This document shows positions 11,301-22,872 of a stretch of DNA of 64,000 nucleotides, in pieces. The first letter of the stretch is position 1. The number at the start of each line of letters is the position of its first letter. The stretch is from Ochotona curzoniae. Lineage: Eukaryota; Chordata; Mammalia; Lagomorpha; Ochotonidae. The stretch spans positions 4,215,001 through 4,279,000 of the forward strand of contig NW_024467104.1 of assembly GCF_017591425.1 (NCBI RefSeq). Direction: 5' to 3'. Below the pieces are notes generated by a model, which was given only the letters and a program-made list of their open reading frames with translations, was not told the DNA's origin and searched no databases. The position numbers and the translations under genes were made by a program.

Positions 11301-14300
11301 CCAGCTGGGTTCAAATCCAGGCTCTGCTAGCAGCTGGCCCTGCAGGCTGCGCAATTCCCGACGGTCCTAGCGGGCAGGGGAAGAAGCTCCCTGATGGGCT
11401 GATGTCGGCAGTAAGTCTGTCCAGGACTGGCAACCAGGGCTTGGCTAGAAACCCACAGCAGGCCCCAGAGGACTGGAGTCCCTGAAAGGGCTGCCTTCAG
11501 CCCGCCTCCACCAGCTCAGGCTGTTGCTGCCTCCTGCTCTTGGCTTGGGAAGCCTGACAAGGCAGAGGCTACCTCGGGCTGTAGCCATCTGAGGCTGACA
11601 CGGTGGAGGTGGGGTAGAGTCCCTCATCCCACGAGCCCAGAAGTTAGTGGGGCTGACCCCAATGGACTGTCCTTGTCACGCTGCCCCTGTGAGTAGGAAC
11701 AAGGCGCCAGGCTCAGCTTGCTTCCTGCAACAGACAGAGCTAAGGCATGAGCCGTTGGTGTGTGGGAGTTCTGGGCTTGCCGCTACATGGAGGCCCAAGT
11801 GTCCCCTCGCTGCTGCATGCGGGGGGACTAGGGTCAGGGTTTAAGTGTCTTTGGCATGAAAACATTAAGTAGCTTTGGGCTGGGAGGGAGATGGACAAGT
11901 TTACCTGGTGCTCTAGGTCCTTGGCTGTGGGAGTGGCCTGGTGGGGCAGAAGGAAGGGAGCACAGCTGGGGCCCGCTAGGACCAAGCAGGTGCGGTCCGG
12001 GGCCGCTAGGACCAAGCAGGTGCGGTCCGGGACCTCTGGAGCAGAGGCCACTTCTGCATACCTACCCAGGAGTGTGGCGCCGAGGCCTGTGACGCAGACC
12101 CAGGATGCAGGGGCAGGCTGACCACAAACAAAGCACAATGAGACCCTGGAAGGTGACCTCCTTCCTCACTCAGCTCTCACTGAGCCCTTGGAGGGAGGTC
12201 GTGGTCACCATCTCACAAGCAAGGGAATGGAGGCTGAGCTCTAACAATTTAGCCTGCAAGTGGAGGTGGAGGGGTGATTCAGACAACAGAGCTCCTGGGC
12301 CAGCTGTGCGGCTGCCCAAGGGAACCAGGTATCCCAACAAAACGGGCAGCTGCAGGCAGCACGGTCAAGCCAAGGAGGCATCCCCCAATCCTCCTGGGAC
12401 TCCTCGTCCTCTTAATCCTACACAAACCTGGAGCCAAGGTCTCCACTAACAAGCTGAAGATATCCTGAGCAGGTCAGATGGGCAGTGGATGGAGCAGGGT
12501 GAGCTGTCTACTGCCCTGTGATGGCTTAGGGAACATCCCCACCCTGCCAGCCAGGACATCACTGGCTGTTATGTCTGGGCAGTTGGTACCTCATCAACTA
12601 AGGAATCAGCAGATTCATTCTGTGTCTTCACCCCCATTCTTCAGGCTTCACATCCGCTGTATCTTCAATGCCAGTGACTTCCTGCCCATCCAGGCAGATG
12701 TCTTCTCGCCCCCATCGCCTGCCCCTGTGACTCAGTCTGGCCCCTTGCGGCTGGAGCTACGGATTGCCAAGGGTATGGTGGCCCCACTTTCTTTCCTGGC
12801 TGCTACTCCCCCAGTGCTCAGCCAGCCCCAGGCTCACAGGTCTCTCTCCTGTAGATGAGACATTTAGCTCCTTCTACGAGGAGGGGGACTATCCCCTGGT
12901 GAGGCTGCTCCGGGAGCCGGTGCACGTGGAGGTGCGACTGTTGCAGAGGACAGACCCCAGGCTGGTGCTGCTTCTACACCAGTGCTGGGCCACTCCTGGT
13001 GCCAACCCCTTCCAGCAGCCCCAGTGGCCCCTCCTGAAAGATGGGTGAGTGGTGGCCCAGATGTCCCGAAGGTTCCTGCCCACGTGCCTTGCCTCCCAGA
13101 GGCAGCCACCCTGACTGCTGTCCTTCCCAGGTGTCCGTTCAAAGGCGACAGCTACAGAACGCAAGTGGTGGCCTTAGACAGGGCAGCGCTGCCCTTCTGG
13201 TCTCACTACCAACGTTTCACGGTGGCCACCTTCACCCTCCTGGATTCTGTTGCTCAGAGAGCCCTCAGGGGACAGGTAGGAAAAGCCTGCGCTCCCTGTG
13301 TCTGGCTCATGCTGAGTGGGGATAAGGAGCTGCCAGGTTTTCCCAGCATTCTGCGAGCTGACAGAGGTCTCAGGATAGGGGTTGACTTGACTCAGCAAGG
13401 TAGCAGACACAGGGTCCTCTCGGCTTCAGGTCAGGCGGAAGGCAGCTGCCAACGGTGGTTACAACTGACCAGGAACCCGGATGCCAGTGAGCATTCCAGG
13501 GTGGTGGTCTCATTTCTGATTCTAGAAATGTGTTTAACGTGTCTGTGCTTTGGAGTATTTGTAACATGGTGGACTTTCCAGGAGGCAGAAGTAGGTGGAC
13601 TGAGGGTACATGTGGGCGATCCATGGGACAACGCCATTGGCCCCACAAATGTCACACGTGTGGTTTATCTCTCACACATGCACGGCTCCCTACTTATCTT
13701 GGCTGTGGCTGCCTCTTGAGCCAGCCCTGTAGGATGGGGGCACCTGTGGGTGGGGCCCACTGGGTGTATGGTCAGGTCAAATCCTCCTGCTGCTACCCCT
13801 CTGCACCCAGCTTACCCTGCCTTCATGTTTCTGGAAGCCTGCTGTCCTCTGTCTTCCCTCTGCTCCTGGTCTCTGAGGCCCAGAGGGAGAAAGGCCACAA
13901 ACCTTTGTACTCTGGCCAAGCCCTGTCTGTCTCCCTGAAATCGGCTGTCTGGGCAGAAGGCGATCTCCAGAGCCTCATGGTGGGGCAGGAGGCAGCATGG
14001 GTGGAGCAGGCTGAGGGCTAGGGGCTCCACCAGGTGCCCCAGTTCCTGCCTGTGAGGCCCTGTAGGTAGACTCGGATCCTGGGAGGAGGGAAGCGATGGC
14101 ATGTGGTTCTGTACCCCGTTGGCACAGGCAGCAGCCTCCTGGCTCCCACGTGTTTGCCCCAAGGCCTCTGGCCCAGGGGCACTGAGCGAGTCCCACACCT
14201 TGGCATTCTCCTCCATACACCAGGTCTACTTCTTCTGCAGTGCCTCGGCCTGCCACCCCTCGGGGCTGGAGACCTGCTCGGCTGCGTGTCGTTTGGGGAC

Positions 14301-14857
14301 TGCACGTGAGTCTGGGGACATGGCCTGGGCTCTGGGCCACAGGGGCTGGACAGGGCAGCCCAGACTCCCACTATTCCCTGGTACAGGGCGCCGACGATCC
14401 TCCGTGAGACCCTTGGACATTGTAAGCTCTCCAGGGCCGGTGGGCTTCCAGGACTCTGCCAAGCAAGAGCCCACAGGTAGGAGGTCTTATGGACTGCCCA
14501 CAAGACCTTGGCCCTCCAGGACTGTTGACAAAACGAGGAAGGTCCAGCCATGGTCAGGTCAAAAGGTGATGCAATTGTTTTCAAAGGGAAACTAAGCCAA
14601 GATAGCTGAGGTTACCTTATCTGCAGAGGGTGGGGCCGCTGCAGGTCGGCCTGGGGTCTGGTGTGCAGGGGAGTGGCCAAGGGGGCTGCACCCAACACTG
14701 CCATCTGTCACAACCCTTCTCTCTGGCAGGCTCCGGCAGCGTCTCCAGCCTGAAGCCTCTGCTCTGGGCTGCCCTGGTGCCACTGGCTGCTGCCCTCGTC
14801 CTGGGGGTCGGTGTCTTTGTGGGCCTGAAAGCTCCAGTAAGATCAGAAACTCAATAA
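8320..14857 (+). CDS. ZP1: Zona pellucida sperm-binding protein 1 (ZP1), complete, 12 coding exons
   Basis: Secreted oocyte glycoprotein that cross-links zona filaments. Coding exons: 8320-8500, 9591-9712, 9900-10194, 10296-10439, 10845-11032, 11120-11217, 12645-12772, 12855-13044, 13131-13275, 14224-14305, 14387-14476, 14730-14857 (1791 nt, 596 aa, all GT-AG, phase kept). Order: short hydrophobic signal peptide ([14 protein letters not shown]), N-terminal ZP-N domain (~35-150), short Pro/Ser-rich linker, P-type trefoil encoded by exon 4 (Cys208 to ~246, CCYD motif), ZP module (~252-520), basic furin-type site RRRR at 525-528, C-terminal membrane span (~565-587) and a short tail. Start chosen at 8320 for a strong context (gccATGg) and a mouse-like signal length; an in-frame ATG at 8284 would add 12 residues. 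The linker makes the protein shorter than human (about 638) or mouse (about 623). ZP4 is the nearest paralogue; neighbours PRPF19 and TMEM109 fix the identity as ZP1. Confidence 0.96.
9185..9345 (-). mobile_element. CSINE 5' part, reverse, in ZP1 intron 1
   Basis: Contains the reversed landmarks gcccaagtactgctttccca, gagccggattggaagtggag, cagccaggacttgaaccggc, acccatatgagatgctgg and the head complement caccacagcactggctgc. It lies wholly within ZP1 intron 1 (8501-9590). Confidence 0.85.
11973..12031. repeat. 30-bp tandem duplication in ZP1 intron 6
   Basis: The unit starting ccgctaggaccaagcagg and ending tgcggtccgg occurs at 11973 and again, essentially identical, at 12003. Two head-to-tail copies only, and GC-rich. 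Confidence 0.9.
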
Positions 14858-14858
14858 A
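14853..14858 (+). terminator. ZP1 poly(A) signal overlapping the stop codon
   Basis: AATAAA spans 14853-14858 and contains the TAA stop at 14855-14857, so the 3' UTR can be only ~15-25 nt. Zona pellucida genes are known for unusually short 3' UTRs of this kind. Confidence 0.85.
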
Positions 14859-16379
14859 GCAGTTTCAACCTACCAAAGACAAATGTGAGAAGCTGTTTGT
14901 GACAAACTGAACAGAAAACGTTTTCTTCTGAGAACTCGGTTCCTTACAGCAGGAACACAGCGTGTCGCCTCACCACGGGGATAGCCACCTTCTGAGAAAC
15001 ATTGGGCAATTTTACCTTTGTGCAAACATCAGCATGCACTTATACAAACCCAGAGGCAGCAGGTCAGTCGCTGGAGGAAGCCTCTTGATGAGGTCAGAGA
15101 ACTGGGTAAACACAAGATGGGCAAGGCTGTGCTGGCCCAACATGACCTAGTGCTTGACGGTAAAGCTTTGCAGGTCGCGTTAAGAATAAAGAATAAATAC
15201 CAACACTAAGGTCACCAAGTTGCACACTTACAGTGGCATATGTGGCTCCTTAGGTGCTGTCCACTTGCATAACCGTCAGTGTGCCAGGCTGGTCTCTACC
15301 ACCAGCCCCATACTAGGAAGAAGACGCTGTGCTAGGACACAGCGACAGCTGTGACAAAACTAAGTGATGGTTTTTCTTTTTCTGCTTCACCCTCTTATGG
15401 GACAATCATCCTGCCAGTTGCACTGTTGGCTAAAACACGTGACTGTACTTAATATACACCACACCCTGGGGAGGGACTCGTGTCCTCTGAGGCTGCATTC
15501 GGAGATGACCTTCTCGGCAAGGGGAGGTGGCGGTCCAGGCATAGAGCAGCGGAAGGCTAAAGGCATTGCTGAGTCAAAGAACAGCCATGGCTTAGTGGTA
15601 GGTGTCTGGCAAGAACTAGCACCCCAAGAGGGCACATCAGCTGGTGGGGCATCCTCACAGCACCTGCTGTGGCTGCCGGAGTTCCTAGGGACCAAGGAGC
15701 TAAGCCTGAGTGGAGGGAGCTCCCCCAGTGCCTCCTTGGAGCCTGCCAGGTACACTAGGAAGCTGGGTAGCACTTGCTCCTCCCGCAGCTCCCAGGACAG
15801 GGCCACCGGGCAGGTCAGCACCGGCACATGCTGTGCTGCTGATCTGCCTGTCCATGTTGGCACCGGCCTTCTTTGACATGGCAGCAGGGACCCTTCCAGT
15901 CTAACATATGGATCTCCCGTGATGGGTTCAGGAGCAGATGGGACGACCAAGCAGGGCTCAGCCTTGGAGGACTGGGAAGATGCTCACAGGGAAGCCTGAG
16001 CTTGGCTTTGGAAGAGTACAAAAGCAATGAAGGTGCTCAAGTCCGCCATGGACCCTCGTGCTGCACAAAATATCTTCTGACAAACACACACATATACGCC
16101 CCTCTGGCCTACACTGTTTTCTGTCTTCATGTTCCCAAGCCAAGCAACCTACATTACAATCTCTGCTTCTTTATTATAACTATTTTGATAATCTTATAGT
16201 TAAGGGTGCAAAGGGTCAAGGGCTATAGGAAAGTGGATAAGACCACTGTTTCCACATTTTTTTGGTTTTGTTTTTTTCTGTATCTGGGGTAAGCGGGGAG
16301 ATAAAGGGAGAAACTACACCCACCCTCCCAACGATCCCAGGATCCCCAACATGGGGTTTGCTTAAAGGGCACTGTTCAA
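14859..16379. other. Intergenic downstream of ZP1, no gene recognised
   Basis: Apart from a T-rich spot near 16256-16278 I recognise no repeat family, exon or RNA gene. The longer frames around 15364-15950 overlap on both strands and lack splice or start context. Confidence 0.45.
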
Positions 16380-16925
16380 GTGGTTTTCATAGTTCAGTAG
16401 CTCTGAATTGCTGCTGATCTTGCCACACCAATCACAACGAAGTCTTCCAGAATCCACTGGCTGACCTTGTCCACCTTAGAGTCTCCATTTGCCCGGATAT
16501 TCACTGCCAACATGTGGCTGGGGTAGTTGATCAATCTGTTCTGTCCTCTGTCCTCGTTGTGGTACCAGGTGTCCTCTGCAGGCTCTAGTGTACTGCCATA
16601 TCCCCTGTGTGCTTCTAGATATGCTGTCCACTGCTCTGTCTGAGCCACTAAGGGGCCCAGCTCGGACACATGCACTCCACAGTCAGACCGTGGAACCTGC
16701 ACTTCTCTTCATGGTTGGGGTTCTGAATCCAGTAGTTCAGTTGGAGGGATCCCAGACCTGATTCTTGTGTGTGCATGCCAGTATAGGGTCTGGCACAGTG
16801 CGTTGCCCTAATCAGCTTATGCACATGCTGGTGGTTGCAATTGCTGGGTCAGTTCTGTTTCCAGCCTTGTCTTCCACACGAAGCAATGGTGTTTCAGTCC
16901 AGCCCAATCCTGTCCACCACACTCG
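16380..16925 (-). repeat. Interspersed repeat module (probable lagomorph L1 5' region), copy A
   Basis: Aligns by eye with 48200-48780 in the same orientation: shared anchors ggctgacc..tccaccttag, gtgtcctct, ctgtccactg, gcacat.ctggtgg.tgca and gggtcagtt/tggtcagttt occur in the same order and spacing. Reading on the minus strand, an open frame at 16702-16394 aligns with one in the other copy. Assignment to the L1 5' end is inferred from the monomer array adjoining copy B. Confidence 0.6.
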
Positions 16926-18640
16926 GCCCTCCCGCAAACCAGCCTAGTCGGAGTGACCCACAGCAACCCTCACCAGTCCTGCCCCCTGCCCTGCCCCGGC
17001 GTGGCAGCAGTGGCTGTGGCCAGGGCCCCAAGCATTGAGTTCGACCTGGCTTGGGCATCCCCAGAAGCCACCAGCCCTAAGGTTGAACTTCCCTAGACCC
17101 CTCCTGCTGCCAAGAAGGTAGTGCCTGGTATGATCTTTGCTTCTTACTAGCTGTGCAACATTCAGTGTGCTGGTAAACTTACCTGGTTCTCAGTTATCCT
17201 TATCCATCTATGGGACAAAATGTGTTAACTGATAATATTCAGAGTTGCATGTCAGTTAATCAACGTTTACTGAATGTAATTATTGACTAGAGTTTCTCTT
17301 CCTGCCCCAAATCTGGTGCTTACCTAGTCTTTTTGTTGCTTGTGTGAGCACACACTTACTAGGTGCTCTTCTGCGATGCTCCTGCAAGTGACTCCACCGT
17401 CTCCCTCTGGCTTTCCAGCACACAGAGGGATGGAGCTTTTCATAAGTAACCATGATCAACATTCAAACTGTGTACACATTTCTGTCAACAGGTCCAGGCT
17501 CAAGGATTCTGTTCGCAGAAGAACAGCGACGAGCACTGGGCTGCCAGGCTCCCCGCGCTTCCTCCACAGGGAAGCAGGCTAAGATGGTACTTTCCTGGGT
17601 ATCAAAATCTAGCACGAATGTGGTCCCATTAGAATGCCTTCTCTCCCCTTCACCTCCAGGTGCGATCCGGGGGCACCTGGGCCCCCAGAGCACTTGGGTC
17701 AGATGTGCTGGGGATGATAACAAGTCAGGTTTGCTGACCTGCGGCAGGAAGCAGTGCTGCTCCTTCCTGCTCGAGGCCCCGCAGGTTTTATCTCTTCCTG
17801 CGCCGTGGGCTACAGACCCCCACCTTCCGCTCTCTGCCCCCTTCTCCCACACGCACACCCTGTGCACCCAAACCAAATAAATTCCCAGTACTGTGCCCTA
17901 CATACCTGTCAGCCTGTCCCTGCAGCTCCTTAAAGCGCAGTTCTACATCCAGACATTTTTACAAGGGCATTTCATTGTAAAAGTGCCACTTCTAGTCCCC
18001 CAGTAGGAAGACTAGATTCTTGGGTCAATCTTCTGAAGGAAGCAAATACAAATGCCAGGTTAGAAATCCTGAAAATATATTTAAATAGCTGCTGAACATG
18101 AGAGAAGGCGGGAGAGGCAGGTGGATAAGCCAAAAACGATAGAGCAAAACTCTGGGAAGAAAAGCAGCTCCTATTTCAGGAACGTGTGTGGCATCCTGGG
18201 GACAGCAAGCTCCTGCGTCTCTAGGCCAGGGAGAGGCCAGGGAGGCACACAGCAAACCCAGGACCTGCAGGTGACACATCGGCTAGACGCAGACACGGGT
18301 CTCCAAACAAGCCCGGGTCCCTGAGGGCTCAATGCAAGGCTGAAGAATCCAACCCACTGTGCGACACAGGCACCAATGAATTCTGCCTAGCTTGATGCAT
18401 GTGCTGGGTGGACGTAGGTGACTCCTGAACAGTCCCTTTGCTTACGGGGTCCAACTTCTTCAGAAGCAGGACCCTCAAGAGTTTCATGTATGAGAAAACC
18501 CCTCAAGGGAGGAATCCAACTGAAAGCAGCCCCCAGCTTGAAGCAGGACCAGGTGCAAACCCTGTCAGAGGATGTGATGTTAGCTTAGGCTTCTCACAAT
18601 TCTCACAAAATTACAACCCAGTAGGGGGGCTGCAGGGAGC
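16926..18640. other. Intergenic, no feature recognised
   Basis: Sequence between the repeat module and the monomer array. No gene or RNA recognised. Parts may be further diverged repeat, but I cannot show it by eye. Confidence 0.4.
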
Positions 18641-18644
18641 TCCC

Positions 18645-19410
18645 CTGCTGGGCCCCCACTCCCACTGGTGAGGATGAGAGCTGGGATGGGGGCAGACCAG
18701 GCTGGGCAGGGCTACACCACCTGTTGGCTTGCATGTAAGCTGGGTCAGGAACAAGCCAGGCTAGGCGGACTGTACCTACTGGTACATGCATAAGCCAGAG
18801 TGGGTGTGGGTTGATTGGGCTTTGCTACAGCATCAGCTGGCAGATGCTGGCACAGGGGGCAAACTCTGTCGAGCTCAACTGCAGTGCCACCTGGAGAGTG
18901 CAAGATCCAGGAGTGGGAGTGGGTCCAGTAGGAAAACAGTGGGTACCTCCCTCTTGGGTTGCCATTTTGACTGGTGAGCATGAGAACCAGGATTGGGGCA
19001 GGCATGACTAGATACAGTGGCACCCACCGGCACGAGTGTGACCTGGATAGTAGGGCTGGTTGGGTTGAACTAGCTTCAGTGCCTATTGACACATATGAGA
19101 GCTTAATGGGATGTGGAACAGACTGGACCAGTCTGCTGTACATACTGGCAAGCACAGGAACCAGGGAGGGGATGGGAAAGCGAGGGTTATTATGGGTCAC
19201 GGATCACTCCGACTAGGCTGCAGTTCCCACTGGTTTGCATAAGGGCCGAGTGTGTGGTGGGCAGGATTAGGATGGACTGCAACACCCAGTGCTTCGTGTG
19301 GAAGACAAGGCTGCAGACAACTGACCAGTGTGCGTCAAGGCCAATCTGGGGGACAGACTGTGCCGGACGCTGTACTGGCATGCACACCCAAGAACCAGGT
19401 CTGGGATCAC
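18645..19410 (+). repeat. Degenerate ~60-bp tandem monomer array, forward sense
   Basis: A unit with the core 'actggca/tgcatgagagctgggg..gggcaggc..ggctgcag' recurs roughly every 55-60 bases (anchors near 18661, 18727, 18780, 18835, 18970, 19025, 19083, 19142, 19230, 19375). It is the reverse complement of the array at 48780-49720. Tandem promoter monomers at the 5' end of L1 elements have this look. Confidence 0.6.
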
Positions 19411-19789
19411 CTCAGATGGAGTTCTCTGAGAAACTTGACCTACCATGTCACCAAACCAGTCCTCAAATAATTAGAAAAAAAAAAAATTTTTTTTTCATTA
19501 AAAGCAAGCAAGCAAGCCTAATATTGAACAAGCCAAACAAAGTAGACCAGATTATTTCATCATAAAAAACAAACAGCTCCAATGCAACTGTAAAATTACA
19601 CGGAAAAACAGAGGGACACCAAAGCCGATTTCTGAGTAGGGTTTTCTCTGCCTGGGAGAGGGCTACTTGTGGGCAAGTAGAGCGAGGACTCGAATTGTCC
19701 CTTCAGCTACCCAGTGCCTAGGCTGGTTCTTATTCTTCAAATGCTAGGTATTTGCTAGGTTCACACAATTTAAAAAAAAAAAAAACTTT

Positions 19790-20103
19790 TGGACCCAGCA
19801 CAGTAGCCTAGCAGCTAAAGTCCTCACCTTGAATGTGCCGGGATCCCATAAGGGTGCAGGTTCTAATCCCGGCGGCTGTGCTTCCCACCCAACTCCCTGC
19901 TTGTAGTCTGGGAAAGCAGTGGAGGACGGCCCAAAGCTTTGGGACCCTGTACCCACATGGGAGACCCGGAAAGAAGTTCCTGGCTCCTGGCTTCGGATTG
20001 GCTTAGCTCCAGCTATTGTGGCCACTTGCGAAGTAAGTCAGCAGAAGGAAGATCTTCCTCTCTGTCTCTCCTCCCCTGTGTATCTGACTTTGCAATAAAA
20101 CCT
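19790..20103 (+). mobile_element. CSINE, full length, younger subfamily
   Basis: ggacccagcacagtagccta head, ttctaatcccggcgg, tgggaaagcagtggaggacg, tggctcctggcttcggattg, a pyrimidine-rich tctctcctcccctgtgtat tail and gcaataaaac end. It has the variant box I associate with pika. Confidence 0.92.
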
Positions 20104-21148
20104 TTACAATGCAGGTTAAAGATCTTTGACTTCCTGCTCCCACCTGCCACGCGCACTCCGGGAAGCTCCTCCCACCACCTCGCTGCCCTGCTGCCCGCCC
20201 AGCCCAGGGTCCCGGGAACCTGCCCTCGTCCCACACAGGATGTGTGGCTGCCGGCACCTCTTCCTGGCGTCACTCACCCCACTCCGTGAGTCTGCCCTGT
20301 GCCCACCCAGGGAACTTGTACTGTTTCTAAACGCGGCCGCCTCCTCTCTGCTACCCCGATCTCGTTTTCTAACCAGCTGCAGGAGCGCCCTCACGTCACA
20401 ACTCCAGCCCCACGCTGTCTGTCTGCAGACTTCTGCTTCCCCATCTAGATTAGGCCGCAGCCACTTTGTCATCCAGGCATAATGACGGAAGACAGAGCCA
20501 GTCCAAACCTTTATGTCATGGATGGGAAGTACTGAAGGCCGCCGTAACCCCTCGCAGGCCCAGGGCTTCCAGTGCAGCCAGAAGCAGGCAGAGCGGTCGC
20601 CAGCGTGCACCGCACACGTCAGTTCACGCAGGCCTCAGCAGCCCTGAGCGCATCTTCAGATGCAGAAACAGCCAGACGCACACTCCGGCGAGCTGCACAA
20701 GGCTTGCAGACTCCACGCAGAGCCCTGACTCTCCCAAGAAGCTACGGCGCGGCTAGCAGCTGCCCACACCTCTTAGCTGATGACGGGATAACCAAACGGC
20801 TTCAAGTCCCAGCTCTGTGAGTTCCTGGGTGGTCTTAAGCCCATTTCCTCACCCAGAGAGGGTGGATAATAACGCCTTCTGGCAGCAGCAACAGCACCCT
20901 GCGTCCCCAGAGGAGCTCCACCACTCAGGCTATTAGGGAGACGAGTGTAGCTACACTGCCCCCCAGGGGACCTCTCTGGTTAGTGCCCCAAAGTCAAGAA
21001 CAATACCTTCAAGAGGGACAGGGGAAGTAAGATGCCAATAACCACAGATACTTTCCCTTCGGACCCTCGGGACTACCGCAAAGCTCATTAGCTCAACAAT
21101 GAGCCTAACAAGATGAGCCCTTTAACATCTACCAATCCCAGAGTTCTG
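20104..21148. other. Intergenic, GC-moderate, no gene recognised
   Basis: No splice-flanked exon, RNA gene or repeat family seen. It contains long overlapping frames on both strands at 20116-20610, typical of GC-rich non-coding sequence. Confidence 0.4.
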
Positions 21149-21149
21149 A

Positions 21150-21335
21150 TATTGTGGCACAGTGGCCTAAGCTACTGCCTGTGATGCTGGCATCTCATAT
21201 GGACACTGGCTTCTACTTGTGGTCATCTGCTGGTTTCTGCTTGGCCCAATCCTGACTATTGTGGTCATTTGGGGAGGAATGAATAGGTGGAAAAAAACTG
21301 TCTCCTCCCCTCCACCTCTTTCAAAAAAAAAAAAT
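21150..21335 (+). mobile_element. CSINE, internally deleted old copy
   Basis: gatattgtggcacagtggcc head, gctggcatctcatatggaca, then a jump to tggcccaatcctgactattg, tggtcatttggggagg, ggtggaaaaaaactg and a short A-rich end. Confidence 0.75.
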
Positions 21336-21359
21336 CTGTAAAAACAAAACTAACAGTTC

Positions 21360-21545
21360 AATCAAGAAATGGTATCTGTCCAATAAATTACGCAGAAAAC
21401 ATGGCACTTGTTTATGATGGAATACTACTCAGGCACGAAAAGGTTAAAATGTTGCCATTTGCAAAAACATGGCTGGACCTGGAGGTCGCTACGCCAAGTG
21501 AGGCGAGCCAAGCACAGACAGGCTTCGTGGGACCAACACTCTAAC
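21360..21545 (+). mobile_element. Old L1/HAL1-type ORF2 3' fragment
   Basis: The stretch around gatggaatactactcaggca, ccatttgcaaaaacatgg and ctggacctggaggtcgctac follows the well-known end of mammalian L1 ORF2 (tggaatactattcagcc .. catggatggacctggagg). Stops and frameshifts are present, so it is a dead fragment. Confidence 0.75.
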
Positions 21546-21918
21546 GCAGCCATACAGTGGGGTGGCCGTGCTGGTCGGGCACTGTGCATGGCATTCAGGG
21601 CATTCAGAGCACCACAAAGCGGTGCTCAGCGCTGGCAGAGGAACAGTCGTGACATCACTGCATAACACACACAGGTACAGTTCTTGAGCGCCTCCCTCGG
21701 CGGTTGCCCTGAAACGGGAGATCTTAAGAACGGGCATTGGAAGGCACCTAGCTCTGGGGCCTCGGAGGGCGTCAGGAGTATGCTGGCACTGGGGCCTCCC
21801 CGCCACCACAGCGCCCTTAGCCAGCCTCTATTGTCACAGCTTTGCCTACTGCTTCAGTGGAACAGAATACTGGGTCTTAAAAAAAAAAAAACAAAAACAA
21901 AAAATCATAGTACCTCAG

Positions 21919-22150
21919 AGGGGCTGGCACTGTGACACAGTGGGTAAAGCCACTGGCTGTGGTGCTGGCATCCCTGTCTGCTCCCTGCTGACGAGCAGCA
22001 GGTGGCCCAAGATCTTGGGTCTCTGCACCCATGTGGGAGATGTGGAGGAAGCTCCTGGCTTCAGACTGACCCAGATGCCATGACTGTGGTCATCTGAAGA
22101 GTAACCCACAGGATGAGCTCTCGTCTCACCCTCTCCCTAACTCCCTAATT
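21919..22150 (+). mobile_element. CSINE (cluster member 1)
   Basis: Head ggggctggcactgtgacaca, then gtggtgctggcatccctgtc, a deleted central box, caagatcttgggtctctgca, cccatgtgggagatgtggag and tgaagagtaacccacaggat. Confidence 0.8.
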
Positions 22151-22168
22151 TTTAGAGTATTTCAGAGG

Positions 22169-22479
22169 GCCCTTGTGCAATAGCCTTGACAAAATCCTCC
22201 CTTGTATGCATCAGAATCCCACAGGGGCGCCAATTCGTATCCAAGCTGGCCCATTTCCCTTCCAACTCCGTGCTGTGACCTGAGAGGGCAGTGGAAGATG
22301 GCCCAAAGCCATGGGACCCTGTACTCTCAGGGGAGACCGAGGCAGCTCTAGCTCCTGGCTTTGGATGGGCTCAGCTCTGGCCGCTGTGGCCACAAGAGGA
22401 GTGAATGAATCAGTGAATGGAAGATCCTTCTGCATCTTGTTATCTTTGTAAATCTGCCTTTCCAATAAAAATAAGCATC
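22169..22479 (+). mobile_element. CSINE (cluster member 2)
   Basis: Head gcccttgtgcaatagccttg, cccacaggggcgccaattcg, agggcagtggaagatggccc, ctggctttggatgggctcag, gtgaatgaatcagtgaatgg, and end ctgcctttccaataaaaata. Confidence 0.88.
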
Positions 22480-22494
22480 TTCCAAGTTACTTTA

Positions 22495-22812
22495 GGGCCC
22501 GGCGCAATAGTGTAGTGAGTAAAGTCCTTGCCTTGAATGCACCAGATCCCATATCGGCGCTGGTTCTAATCCCGCTGTCTCTGCTTCCCATCCAGCTCCC
22601 TGCTTGTGGCCTGGGAAAGCAGTGGAGGACGGCCCAAAGCCTTGGGACCCTGCACCCACGTGGGAAATCCAGAAGAGCGCCTGGCTCCTGGCTTTGGATT
22701 GGCTCAGCTCTAGCCGTTGCAGCCACTAGGGGAGTGAACCACTGGACGAAAGATCTTTCGGTCTTTCCTCCTCTCAGAATATACCCTTTCCAATAAAAAT
22801 AAATAAATCTAT
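22495..22812 (+). mobile_element. CSINE (cluster member 3), young
   Basis: Head gggcccggcgcaatagtgta is intact, followed by ggttctaatcccgctgtctc, gcctgggaaagcagtggagg, ctggctttggattggctcag and the end tttccaataaaaataaataa. Low divergence compared with its neighbours. Confidence 0.92.
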
Positions 22813-22872
22813 TAATTTTAATAAAGTTACTTTAGAAATGGCCTCTAAAATACATAAAACAGGTAAGACTAT

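Noticed and set aside
12982..13719. 245-codon frame through ZP1 exon 9 into intron 9
   Set aside because: Intron read-through. The exon ends at 13275 and the ZP module continues in exon 10 at 14224.
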